Below are positions 54,368 through 62,994 of a stretch of 64,000 bases of DNA, in pieces. The first letter of the stretch is position 1. The number at the start of each line of letters is the position of its first letter. A program made the position numbers and the translations under genes. Where the stretch lies: contig JAHNZQ020000016.1 of assembly GCA_019155205.2 (NCBI GenBank), forward strand, positions 896,008 through 960,007. Direction: 5' to 3'. Source of the stretch: Gracilaria vermiculophylla. Lineage: Eukaryota; Rhodophyta; Florideophyceae; Gracilariales; Gracilariaceae. The notes under the pieces were generated by a model, which saw nothing but the letters and a program-made list of their open reading frames with translations, was not told where the DNA came from and did not search any database.

Positions 54368-55990
54368 TTAAGTCTCGAAAACACACCCCTCGAAGGACGA
54401 AAAAATACAATAGTGTGACAAAATGATTGCTATGGTCAAAATCAAATTGTGCGTGACGATGGCTGTCATTAATCCAACCCATGTATGGTGCACCAGATCG
54501 TGCTTGTGAATTTCACGAATCTCGTGAAACGTCTGGTGATGTCGCTTGTTCAGATAATAATACCCTACCACGGCGACAGCAGCAATAAAAACCAGATTTG
54601 AAGCCGCGTAGATCATAGACCGCCTGTATTGCTCGCCGGTGAACATGGCCAGTGGCGTAAATTGCTTGTTCAGTCCATAGCGCAGCATTGGTGAGATAGT
54701 GAGATACATAAACATAGAAATACCCTGCGAAAGCAAACGAAAGAAAAAAAAGCGAAACTGCCTTCTTCGGTATCCTCCAGTATTTGCGTCATGCCCTCTG
54801 TTTCGCGGGTCGAAGGATTCATCCGCTTCAGGAACGGGCGGAATGGGAAAGTTTCCTTTTATGCCGTTTAGCACATAAGTTTTCAAGGTGGGGCGGATCT
54901 TGTATATCCATGGGTCGGAAACAAACACGAGAAAAGCAACGTTGCTGAGCGAATTTGCCAAGAAGATAGCAGCAAACACCGCCGGACGGGCTACTTGTGG
55001 GAAGGCCAAAATTGTAGTGAGGTCTCCCAAGTTCTGCACCCAGAAACCGGAAAGAAGCTGACTGATTTCTAGTGGAAACGGGTCCAATTTTGACAACATG
55101 ACGCGCCGATACACAAAGGTAATGAACGCAAACATGAATGAGATAAACGACTGCAAAGCACCGGATGAAGTTTCGCGGTAAGCAATAACGAAACCTGACA
55201 GTATGGGAATGTACAGAATGATCAAGAACATGAAGCGTCTGAAGAAGGAGTGGACAAGCTTATGCTGAGTGTGGTACGCAACTCTCATTGACACAAATAG
55301 GGCGAGATAGCACACGGTAAGGGCGACTATACCAATCCAATCGAAGATGGCGTGGACGAGCAGAACCGGCGTCATGATGGCAATTTCAGCGAGAAAGACG
55401 GCAAGTAAGGGGATGATGGAGGTGCGGAAGGGGCGTTCAGTGCGGGCGCAGGCGAGAAAGGTGGCGTTGTACAAGTAGGAGATGGCGACCGCCACGGCAG
55501 CGTTGGACACGAAGATGAACACCCACTGCTCGGAAATGGAGGCGACAGTGGGGTCGCCGAGGGGAACGATGGCGAACACAAGAGCCACAAACGCAAGCGG
55601 GACGATGAAGAAAAGGGCGTAGGCAAACATGCCCATGCGCTTGACGATGGTTCCCGCCATACCGTGCGCCTCCTCGGAGAAGTCATCGGCGTCGTAAACG
55701 TTGAAGTAGCCCTTGGAGTCGACGGAGGCGGACCGGCGGTGAAGGGCGACGACGGCGGCGGGGAACGCGGGCGAGGGCGCGATTGCGGGCGCGGAAGCGG
55801 AAGCGGGCGCGGGCGTGGGTGTGTGCGTGGGCGCGGATGGGGGCGCGGGCGTGGGGTGCGCATGCGCCTTGTGGGTATGGGCGTGGCAGAGGTGGCACTG
55901 GGAGCCGCGGACGGGCTCGGCGGCGACGACGGGGAGACCGGGCGTCGGGGGGGGTGCCTGCGGCCCCAGCGGAGGGGATTCGCTGCACAT
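54368..55990 (-). CDS. Multi-pass membrane protein of unknown function
   Basis: A frame of 540 residues from the ATG at 55990; a second ATG at 55660 (MAGTIVKRMGMFAYALFFIV) may be the true start. Residues 1-110 are Ala/Pro/His-rich low complexity encoded by a GC-repeat, with a CHLCHAHTHKAHAH patch. From about 121 I count nine or ten membrane segments, including YALFFIVPLAFVALVFAIVPL, AVFLAEIAIMTPVLLVHAI, FLIILYIPILSGFVIAY, LVFIAAVAVVGYYYL and AIVTHNLILTIAIILSHYC. A cytosolic-type loop (about 360-400) lies between them. No family is recognised and no transporter signature is seen. The start is only 51 bp from the stop of the same-strand PAP2 gene. Confidence 0.75.
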   Translation of the reverse strand: MCSESPPLGPQAPPPTPGLPVVAAEPVRGSQCHLCHAHTHKAHAHPTPAPPSAPTHTPTPAPASASAPAIAPSPAFPAAVVALHRRSASVDSKGYFNVYDADDFSEEAHGMAGTIVKRMGMFAYALFFIVPLAFVALVFAIVPLGDPTVASISEQWVFIFVSNAAVAVAISYLYNATFLACARTERPFRTSIIPLLAVFLAEIAIMTPVLLVHAIFDWIGIVALTVCYLALFVSMRVAYHTQHKLVHSFFRRFMFLIILYIPILSGFVIAYRETSSGALQSFISFMFAFITFVYRRVMLSKLDPFPLEISQLLSGFWVQNLGDLTTILAFPQVARPAVFAAIFLANSLSNVAFLVFVSDPWIYKIRPTLKTYVLNGIKGNFPIPPVPEADESFDPRNRGHDANTGGYRRRQFRFFFFRLLSQGISMFMYLTISPMLRYGLNKQFTPLAMFTGEQYRRSMIYAASNLVFIAAVAVVGYYYLNKRHHQTFHEIREIHKHDLVHHTWVGLMTAIVTHNLILTIAIILSHYCIFSSFEGCVFET

Positions 55991-56041
55991 GGCGGGGGTG
56001 GTTTACGGTGCCAAGCGAAACAGGCGCGCGCTCTCGGTTCG

Positions 56042-56954
56042 TCAGTTGGTCTTGACGGCGGCGGCGGGGGCCGGGGGGATTGCCCGCGCACGCGCAGCGC
56101 CAACCATGCGCCCCGACCGCGCGCGCACATGCCAAAACTGCATCACTGCCGCCCACAGGCCGATGACGGAGCCCACCGCCACATCGCCTACATGGTGCGC
56201 CGCGTCCACCACGCGGCTGGCGCCCACGCCGAAGCCGAACGCGCTCAGCGCGCAGCCCGACAAGTACATCAGCGTCGCCGCGCGCTCGTCGCTCTCACCC
56301 CCCGCCAGCTCCGTCAGGCACAGCTGCACGTATGCGCCGCCGCCCAGCGCCAGCGCCGCGTGCCCGGACGGGAACGAGCGCCGCATGTCGTGCAGCGCCT
56401 TTGCGTTGCCGCTCGGGCAGTCCGCGTTGTTGTAGAACACGCGCGACAGCTCCTCGTCATTGTACGGCGCCTCCCTCGCCAGGCACGCCTCTGCGAACGA
56501 CGGCCGCAGCCGGCCCACGTACCCCTTGAGCAACTCCACCACCACAATGCCCACCATCGTCGCGTTCCACACCCCCAGCGCCATGCGCGCCGCCACCACG
56601 CGCCGCTGTGCGCTCGTCAGCTGCTTTTGCGCCCGCAGCTGCCGTTCTTTCAGCGCGTACAGCGCGGGCGTCGCCACCAGATAGTACGCGATGAACAGCG
56701 CTTCTGTCGAGATCGAGTCTCCGCGGTACGAGTACTGTGCTTCACGTTAGCGACGAAATTGGCGACGTGCTGCACGCCTGTCCCTCGCAAGCTGCTCAAC
56801 TTACCCACAGCGTCGCATCGTGCGGGTAGAACGGTCGGATCGTTTGGTCGCGGCCCAGCACCAGGCTGGCGTATCCCGTCAACAGCAGCGTCACCAGAAA
56901 CACCACCAGCTCCACTTCGAACAGCGCTGTCCAGAGAAGCGCGCCCACCTTCAT
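56042..56954 (-). CDS. LPP: PAP2-family lipid phosphate phosphatase
   Basis: Two exons: 56954-56805 and 56734-56042, with a 70-bp GT-AG intron (56804-56735). Joining gives HDATLWYSYRGDSISTEALF, as in lipid phosphate phosphatases, and a 280-residue protein. An alternative in-frame ATG at 57002 would add 16 residues. The three catalytic motifs are present: KGYVGRLRP (K120, R127, P128), FPSGHA (about 172-177) and SRVVDAAHHVGDV (R224, H230, D234). About five to six membrane segments are expected, the first being ELVVFLVTLLLTGYASLVL. It dephosphorylates phosphatidate, lysophosphatidate or diacylglycerol pyrophosphate in the ER or plasma membrane. The GC-rich composition is typical of 5' islands here. 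It is divergent from the ASCC3-like helicase. Confidence 0.92.
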
Positions 56955-57400
56955 GGCAACAACACCCTGCTTCAGCCGCGCGCTCCTGCCCCCCGCCAAC
57001 ATCGCCCCAGGTTCTTCATTGGTGACTAATGTACACAGCCCACGTCCGTACGACACTCGTCGATCGAGCCTTTTGATCCTCGAGACCTTTTCCACGTGGA
57101 ATGTCTGTGCCGACAGTACAGGGCGTTGCGATACCTTCGGTACCATGTGCCGCCAGCGCAGCAAGCCGTAAGGCTGCACCGTCATCCTCGTTATCGTGCT
57201 CCAGCCCTCAGAGTAGTCTCTCACGCCCTCCCCCCGTGGTTACGCTCTTCGCGCTGTTCTGATCTGCGCCCACCGCCGGGAATCTGCGCGTCTCGTGCCC
57301 TCTTTTTGCGTTGGTTCCGCATGAAGTTCTTCTCGAGCAGCCTCATTCTGCACGTTCGTGCTCGCCAACTAGCTCGCTTCTCCCTCATTCCAGTGCGAAA
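56955..57400. promoter_or_regulatory. Divergent promoter region of the PAP2 gene and ASCC3-like helicase
   Basis: About 450 bp between two divergent start codons. Normal to moderately high GC, with pyrimidine-rich segments near 57330-57390 just before the helicase ATG. No TATA box seen. Confidence 0.4.
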
Positions 57401-60400
57401 ATGGTCCAACTGCAATCTCGATTCACTGCACCGGAACCTCAGCAACCCTCGCATGCGCCACTTCTAACTCCTCTGCATTCCCCGGCAGCTCCTGCAGTAC
57501 ACGCGGCCGTTCAAGCCGTTCTTCCGCAGAGCGATCCCAGCTCACTGGCTCTCACAACCACCACCATCTATCGCTCTGTCCAACATCATTTGGATTCTCT
57601 CAGCGATGACCATGACGCAATTAACTCTATTTGGATTGTACTTCGCTCCGCAGGAGGCCACCCGCAGTCCATCGAACAACTTGAACGCGTCTTAGATGCT
57701 GTTAAACGAGTTCATCATCACTACATAACTTCTCTCAAACAAAGTTCTAATTTTTTTCTGAGACATCAACCACATCGCCTCCATCAATGGAATCAAAGTG
57801 CTGCCGCTGCTTTCGAACAATGTGCGCTGTCGTCGAGGGCGGGTGAACGCTATGCCGATACTACCTTCGCCGAAGTGCTCTCTTCATCACCCGCGCAACC
57901 CGATGTACCAAAGACGTTGGAACCATCCAAACCTGCAAAATTTTCGCCTGCGTGGCTCCGCCTAAGATGTAGCCAGCTGGAAATCGTGAAGGCCAGCGGT
58001 CGTTCTGCTGCGGAGGTTGCTACAGATGTTCTACCTCTTCTCATTGATGATTCTATATTAGACGCCCGTCTCGAAAGCGACTTGTTTGACGCTTTTGCTG
58101 GTGACTTTGACGCTGTAGCAGACGTGTTGGCGCAAAGAGAGAACATAAAGCACAATACTAATTCCATTATCGACGATTGTAATGATGCTTCACAACTTGC
58201 TGCTCACAATGTGTATGTGGACTTTAGTGGGGGCAGCGACACTCCTCCGGCAACAAATGCTTCATTTTCTGTGGCGGGGATTCAAATCACCGTACGTGAT
58301 AAGGAACTTCAGACTTTGAGAAATCGCCAGCTAAAAGAAAGAGAAAGAGCTATAAAGAGCGGTCTCTTTGAGGACCAAAAGAATTTTTCGCAATCCGACC
58401 CGTTCTCCATCAAAGATCTAGGAGGCTCGTCGTATGCTGAGAGACAGAAAGCATTTCCTGGAATTGGCGTGGCATCGGATTCGGCAATTGGCACCATCGA
58501 TCGAGTCGGCCTGCCAAAGGGTTCCACTCGAGAAGTTGGAAATGGCTATGAGGAAATTTTTGTTCCTCCTCCGTTGAAGAAGGACGATAGCAACATAGAG
58601 CTGGTGAACATCTCCACAGCGTTTACGGAGGACCCAGAGCTACTGCAGTGTATGAAGGGCGTTACTACCCTCAACAGGATACAGACAACCGTGTTTCCTT
58701 CAGCCTTTCATTCGGAAGAAAACCTTCTTGTATGTGCCCCCACAGGAGCGGGCAAAACTAATGTGGCGTTACTAACTATTTTCCGAGAGATTGTTGCCAA
58801 GAAACGAGGAGCACAAACTTCTTTCAAGGTTGTTTATGTTGCTCCGATGAAAGCTCTAGCCGCAGAAGTTACTCAAAAGTTTGGGAAACGGCTAGCCTCT
58901 CTAGGTCTTAAAGTTCGTGAGTACACAGGAGACATGTCCTTGACAAAGCGAGAAGCTTTGGACACTCATGTCTTGGTGACGACTCCAGAGAAATGGGACG
59001 TCGTCACACGGAAGAGTGGATCGCACCTCGCGCACACGGTTACACTCCTCATCATAGATGAGGTTCACTTATTGCACGATGACCGTGGAGCGGTTTTAGA
59101 ATCCCTTGTGGCTCGGACTTTGCGTTTGTCTGAGGCAGCTCATCGACATGTTCGTCTTGTCGGCCTTAGTGCTACACTCCCCAATTATCAGGATGTCGCG
59201 TCCTTTATGCGTGTGAATCCTGCGCGAGGGCTCTTTCACTTTGATAGCGGACACAGACCTGTCCCGTTATCTCAGGCGTTTGTTGGAATTACCGCCGGTG
59301 GAACAAGCAATTCTCACGAGGGAAGAAGGACCCGGGAGAGCAAGATGCACGAGATTGCATGGCGCAAGATCAAAGACTCTCTGCAGAGAGGTCATCAGGC
59401 AATGATATTTGTCCACTCTAGGAAAGGAACTATCAAGGCGGCCCAGGAGATGATGCAGAGAGCTATTGACGACAATTGTCAAACCATTTTTCTTGGAGAT
59501 GATGAAGCTCGGCCGTTAGAACCACGTCTTCGCAATGGGAAGCCGAGTAAGAAAGAAAATGAGCGCGTTCTTCCAACTTGGGCGGCCAAGAAAGTGTCCA
59601 AATCCAAGTCCGCGGACATTCGCGATCTTTGCTCAAAAGGCATTGGAATTCACAATGCGGGTCTTCTTCGACCCGATCGTCATCTTGTTGAGGAACTTTT
59701 CGCTGAGGGAGCGATCAGGCTCTTGTGTTGTACGGCAACGCTTGCATGGGGTGTTAACTTACCAGCAAGAACCGTTGTCATTATGGGAACAGAGGTGTAC
59801 AACACCCAAAAGGGGGCATTTGAACAGCTCGGAATGCTCGACGTCATGCAGATATTTGGGCGTGCTGGTCGGCCTCAATTCGACACTCAAGGAGAAGGAA
59901 CGATCATAACTGCTCACGAGCATCTTGCAAAGTATGTAAACATGCTTACCCATGCCGTTCCCATAGAGAGTAACTTGGGGTCTTCCGCTTCTAGGTTAGC
60001 TGACCACCTGAATGCCGAAATTGTCTCGGGAACTGTCAAAACAATCGGCGAAGGTGTTCTTTGGTTGAGCTACACCTACCTGAGCGTAAGAATGCCAAAG
60101 AACCCTCTAGTGTATGGAAGTGATTGGGCAGAAGTTGCAGTCGACCCGGGGCTTCATTCGCGACGCGCCACACTTATTGAGCAAGCTGCCAATGCCCTGG
60201 ACGATGCTAGAATGTGTCGCTACAATCCGCGCGGCGGCACGCTTACCACGACAGATCTAGGAAGGGTATCCTCACATTTCTATGTTTCACATAAGACAAT
60301 TGTGGCTTGGAACGAAATTCTTCAAAACCTACCCCGTACCCGGGCAGAGTCTACTGCTGATTGGGAATTCATGTACTCAAACGTTATCCATGCCGTTTCC

Positions 60401-61285
60401 TGTGCCACGGAATTCGAACAGATGCGATCGAGGCAGGAAGAGGCTGATGAGCTGGACAAACTACTGCGTGAGAATTGTCCCTTACCTGTCAAAGCGACCC
60501 CTGAAACTCGTGAAGGCAAAGTTTCTATCCTGCTACAAGCATTTGTATCTCGGGCTCTGATTCGCATGTCAGACCTGAGCTACATTATTCAGAGCGCAAC
60601 TCGACTTCTTCGAGCTTTGTTTGAAATATGCATACGCCGAGGATTCACCAGTTACTCTCTAGCCGCTCTGGAATTAGCCAGAGCTTCGGAACTTCGAATC
60701 TGGCCTTTTCAGCACCCTCTTTGGCAATTTTCTTACATGAATCGCAAGGAGAGACGGTATCTGCTTCAACCGGATACCATTGCTCTAATGGAAGAAGCGA
60801 AGTTGAGCGATATTCACAATTTACGGAAGATGTCGAAGGAAGATTTGTCTGGAATCATTCGGGCACCACAGATTATTCAAACGATTCAAAGGGCGGTGAG
60901 TGCCATCCCGATATTAGAAATACGGGATCAGTCAGTGAAATTGCTCTCTCAGACCCTCATTCTCGTAGAGTTCAAGTTGATGCCAGATTTTCGATGGATT
61001 GAAGCGCTGCATGGATCATCAGAAACGTGGTGGTTGTGGGTTGAAGACTTCGAAGAAAACAGAGTGTATCAGAATCAGAAAATAACCATATCAAAGTCAC
61101 AAGCACTGGCAATGAAACAAGAAGAGGAAAAAGATCCGAACGGACGTGAAAACGGTCTGATGTTGTCTTTGAAGGTTCCGGTGTTCTATCCACCGTCCCA
61201 ACAATACTTTGTTCGAGTGGAATCAGATCGTTGGCATACCGGAGGGGGATCATCTGCAGTTTTAAACCTCAATCGTGCAGCATAA
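57401..61285 (+). CDS. ASCC3: ASCC3/Slh1-like Ski2-type helicase with only one helicase cassette
   Basis: A 1,294-residue intronless protein; the ATG at 57401 is chosen, as the frame before it opens at TTG. The N-terminal ~400 residues match the ASCC3 N-region, with SDLFDAFAGDF and LPKGSTREVGNGYEEIFVPP. Helicase motifs follow: APTGAGKTNVALLTI (about 445-459), DEVHLLHDDRGAVLESLVAR (about 552), GLSATLPNYQDV, IHNAGLLRPDR, ATLAWGVNLPARTVVIMGTE and QIFGRAGRPQFDT. The Sec63-type domain (about 905-1285) ends with QQYFVRVESDRWHTGGG, then stops. Canonical ASCC3, Slh1 and Brr2 have a second helicase-Sec63 cassette and reach ~1,950-2,200 residues; here it is absent and no further exon is visible. The family splits collided ribosomes and assists alkylation repair. 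Motif identity favours ASCC3 over Brr2. Confidence 0.9.
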   Translation: MVQLQSRFTAPEPQQPSHAPLLTPLHSPAAPAVHAAVQAVLPQSDPSSLALTTTTIYRSVQHHLDSLSDDHDAINSIWIVLRSAGGHPQSIEQLERVLDAVKRVHHHYITSLKQSSNFFLRHQPHRLHQWNQSAAAAFEQCALSSRAGERYADTTFAEVLSSSPAQPDVPKTLEPSKPAKFSPAWLRLRCSQLEIVKASGRSAAEVATDVLPLLIDDSILDARLESDLFDAFAGDFDAVADVLAQRENIKHNTNSIIDDCNDASQLAAHNVYVDFSGGSDTPPATNASFSVAGIQITVRDKELQTLRNRQLKERERAIKSGLFEDQKNFSQSDPFSIKDLGGSSYAERQKAFPGIGVASDSAIGTIDRVGLPKGSTREVGNGYEEIFVPPPLKKDDSNIELVNISTAFTEDPELLQCMKGVTTLNRIQTTVFPSAFHSEENLLVCAPTGAGKTNVALLTIFREIVAKKRGAQTSFKVVYVAPMKALAAEVTQKFGKRLASLGLKVREYTGDMSLTKREALDTHVLVTTPEKWDVVTRKSGSHLAHTVTLLIIDEVHLLHDDRGAVLESLVARTLRLSEAAHRHVRLVGLSATLPNYQDVASFMRVNPARGLFHFDSGHRPVPLSQAFVGITAGGTSNSHEGRRTRESKMHEIAWRKIKDSLQRGHQAMIFVHSRKGTIKAAQEMMQRAIDDNCQTIFLGDDEARPLEPRLRNGKPSKKENERVLPTWAAKKVSKSKSADIRDLCSKGIGIHNAGLLRPDRHLVEELFAEGAIRLLCCTATLAWGVNLPARTVVIMGTEVYNTQKGAFEQLGMLDVMQIFGRAGRPQFDTQGEGTIITAHEHLAKYVNMLTHAVPIESNLGSSASRLADHLNAEIVSGTVKTIGEGVLWLSYTYLSVRMPKNPLVYGSDWAEVAVDPGLHSRRATLIEQAANALDDARMCRYNPRGGTLTTTDLGRVSSHFYVSHKTIVAWNEILQNLPRTRAESTADWEFMYSNVIHAVSCATEFEQMRSRQEEADELDKLLRENCPLPVKATPETREGKVSILLQAFVSRALIRMSDLSYIIQSATRLLRALFEICIRRGFTSYSLAALELARASELRIWPFQHPLWQFSYMNRKERRYLLQPDTIALMEEAKLSDIHNLRKMSKEDLSGIIRAPQIIQTIQRAVSAIPILEIRDQSVKLLSQTLILVEFKLMPDFRWIEALHGSSETWWLWVEDFEENRVYQNQKITISKSQALAMKQEEEKDPNGRENGLMLSLKVPVFYPPSQQYFVRVESDRWHTGGGSSAVLNLNRAA

Positions 61286-61656
61286 GTCACATTTGCGTTA
61301 ATAGACGCTGATTAAGAAGCAGTCACTGCCGAACTCATTGGTCAAAATTGTCAGCATCTACTTAACAGATCAAGCGCTCGAACGACTACCATAAGCAATT
61401 GAGGTTGCATAGAAACCGTGGAGCCTATTATGCCCCCGCGCATGGAGCTATCCATAATATCTACTGAAACTGTTCCCAAAGAAAGCTGATTCCACAGCAG
61501 ACTATCCTGTGATCCTGAAGTAGAAGTCTTCTCTGTAATTAAAGTGCTGTGCACAATCTTAAGATCACCTTTTAACTTGCATAAAACGCATAGTTCCAGC
61601 GCAATTTCATTGCCAAAAATAACCAAACCATTATAAACGCACACTAAAAGCTGTAA
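61286..61656. other. 3' flank with an unusual minus-strand open frame
   Basis: About 370 bp between the helicase and the second inverted-repeat element. A minus-strand frame from 61650 to 61351 encodes about 100 residues (LLVCVYNGLVIFGNEIALEL...) of balanced composition. It begins right after a pyrimidine-rich TTGAACTGTTACAG, so it could be the last exon of a gene whose rest is lost or displaced, or chance. No family match. Confidence 0.25.
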
Positions 61657-62583
61657 CAGTTCAACATGTAATGAGAAGGAAACTTTTTAATGCGTCGTTT
61701 CAATCAGGACCTCTAAAGCTCGTTTTTCTTCCAAATCACGATTCCAAGAACGACCAGGAAGCTACTTTCTCTCACGGAAAACTTTATGACCCGTTCCCTT
61801 CATAAACTTTGTAAAAAGATAGTAAAAACATGTAGCTTTCAATAGAGTCTACTTTCGTACAAATCATATGAGTACTTGAGTTAAAGCAGTTCGAATGGAA
61901 CTTAAACCCCAGAGTTCCAAGTTTCGGCCAAAACAAGACAGCGATAACAATTCAAACGGGCGTCTCTAGATCGCGGAGTCTGTGCTGAACGCATTAATAC
62001 CAAGCATCAAAGGCAGTTCTTGTCTTGAAAGAGCTGGAGAGCTCCGTCGGCTTATTAAGCTTGCTCCGCGCAGAGAGGCGCCCTTGGAGGTTTTCGGCGA
62101 AGACTCACAAGCAGAGGCGCAAGATTGATGCCTCTCGCGCTGCTAAAAATAGGGCTTTGAACTGTGTTCAAAATGAGTTGGTTGTAAAGTAGGCAGATGC
62201 AGCGAGCGAGGGAGTGGGAAAGTAAGTCAAAGGATCGTCTTTGGTTGATCTCAAAGCTTGAGATAATAGAGGTGTGACCGAATTGTGTAGCCTCGTACAC
62301 GCTCCGTGGGTGCTGATTTTGTTTTTGGAAACCCGCTTGGCACGATACATCCTAAGTATGTACGAAAACAGTACCGTTTGGGACGCTACAGAATTTCGCT
62401 TACTACGTTACGACGTCTGTTTTCTGTTTTAGAAGCCAAATTTTGGACACAAAAAGCTAAGACGCCCAGCTTTTATATATCGTATCGAAGGTCAAGCCTA
62501 CTGCAGAAAAATGGAAATGAGGTCGGCTTCACTTGCCAAGTTTGAAGTCATGTTAACTTTCCGACGTTTTACGTGTTGAACTG
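61657..62583 (+). mobile_element. Nonautonomous DNA transposon (MITE-like), copy 2, with terminal inverted repeats
   Basis: A 927-bp element similar throughout to the copy at 44354-45288, in the same orientation. The left end is CAGTTCAACATG (61657) and the right end CGTGTTGAACTG (62572-62583). The right-end reverse complement agrees with copy 1 in CAGTTCAACA, then CGTCGGAAAGTTAAC. Scattered substitutions and indels separate the copies, and neither has a conserved long frame. No target-site duplication is certain. Confidence 0.75.
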
Positions 62584-62994
62584 GTTCAAGGCGAGCGGTT
62601 TACCATTTAAAGCTTTAAATATTGATAAATATTTATTTTCTTAAACGTTGCCCTCTTCAAAAAGACATGTCCACCAACTAATATTATCACTTGAGCCAAA
62701 AATAAACAGATTCATAAGGCTTCTAATGTGTTGTATCATAATGTACTAAAACATGGGTCAGTTTCAAAGATTTAAAAACAATACAAGCAGCGAGTCTACA
62801 ACAGACACTCTGGCTTCTTCCACATGTCCCCGAATGGAGTATCTAACGCCCGTTCTACTCTAATCACCATAATTTGACCATTAACGTCCGAACATTTAGT
62901 CGAAATGCACCAAACTCGATGTCCTCAAGGAACTCAATTACGCACTAGAACTGGGTCAAAAGCGCCGTAACCACATGCCAAAATACGCCAACTT
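62584..62994. other. AT-rich spacer between MITE copy 2 and the transposase remnant
   Basis: It contains a perfect 16-bp palindrome ATTTAAAGCTTTAAAT at 62605-62620 next to AAATATTGATAAATATTT. No gene. If the transposase remnant has an inverted-repeat end, it should lie here on the plus strand; ACTGGGTCAAAAGCGCC near 62950 is a candidate only. Confidence 0.35.

Noticed and set aside
55664..57025. A 453-codon plus-strand open frame antisense to the PAP2 and membrane-protein genes
   Set aside because: It is Arg/His/Pro-rich composition noise in GC-rich DNA; the minus strand carries clear PAP2 motifs there.
56805..57224. The long frame extending upstream of the first PAP2 exon
   Set aside because: Residues before the ATG at 57002 or 56954 do not resemble the family and run into the divergent helicase promoter.
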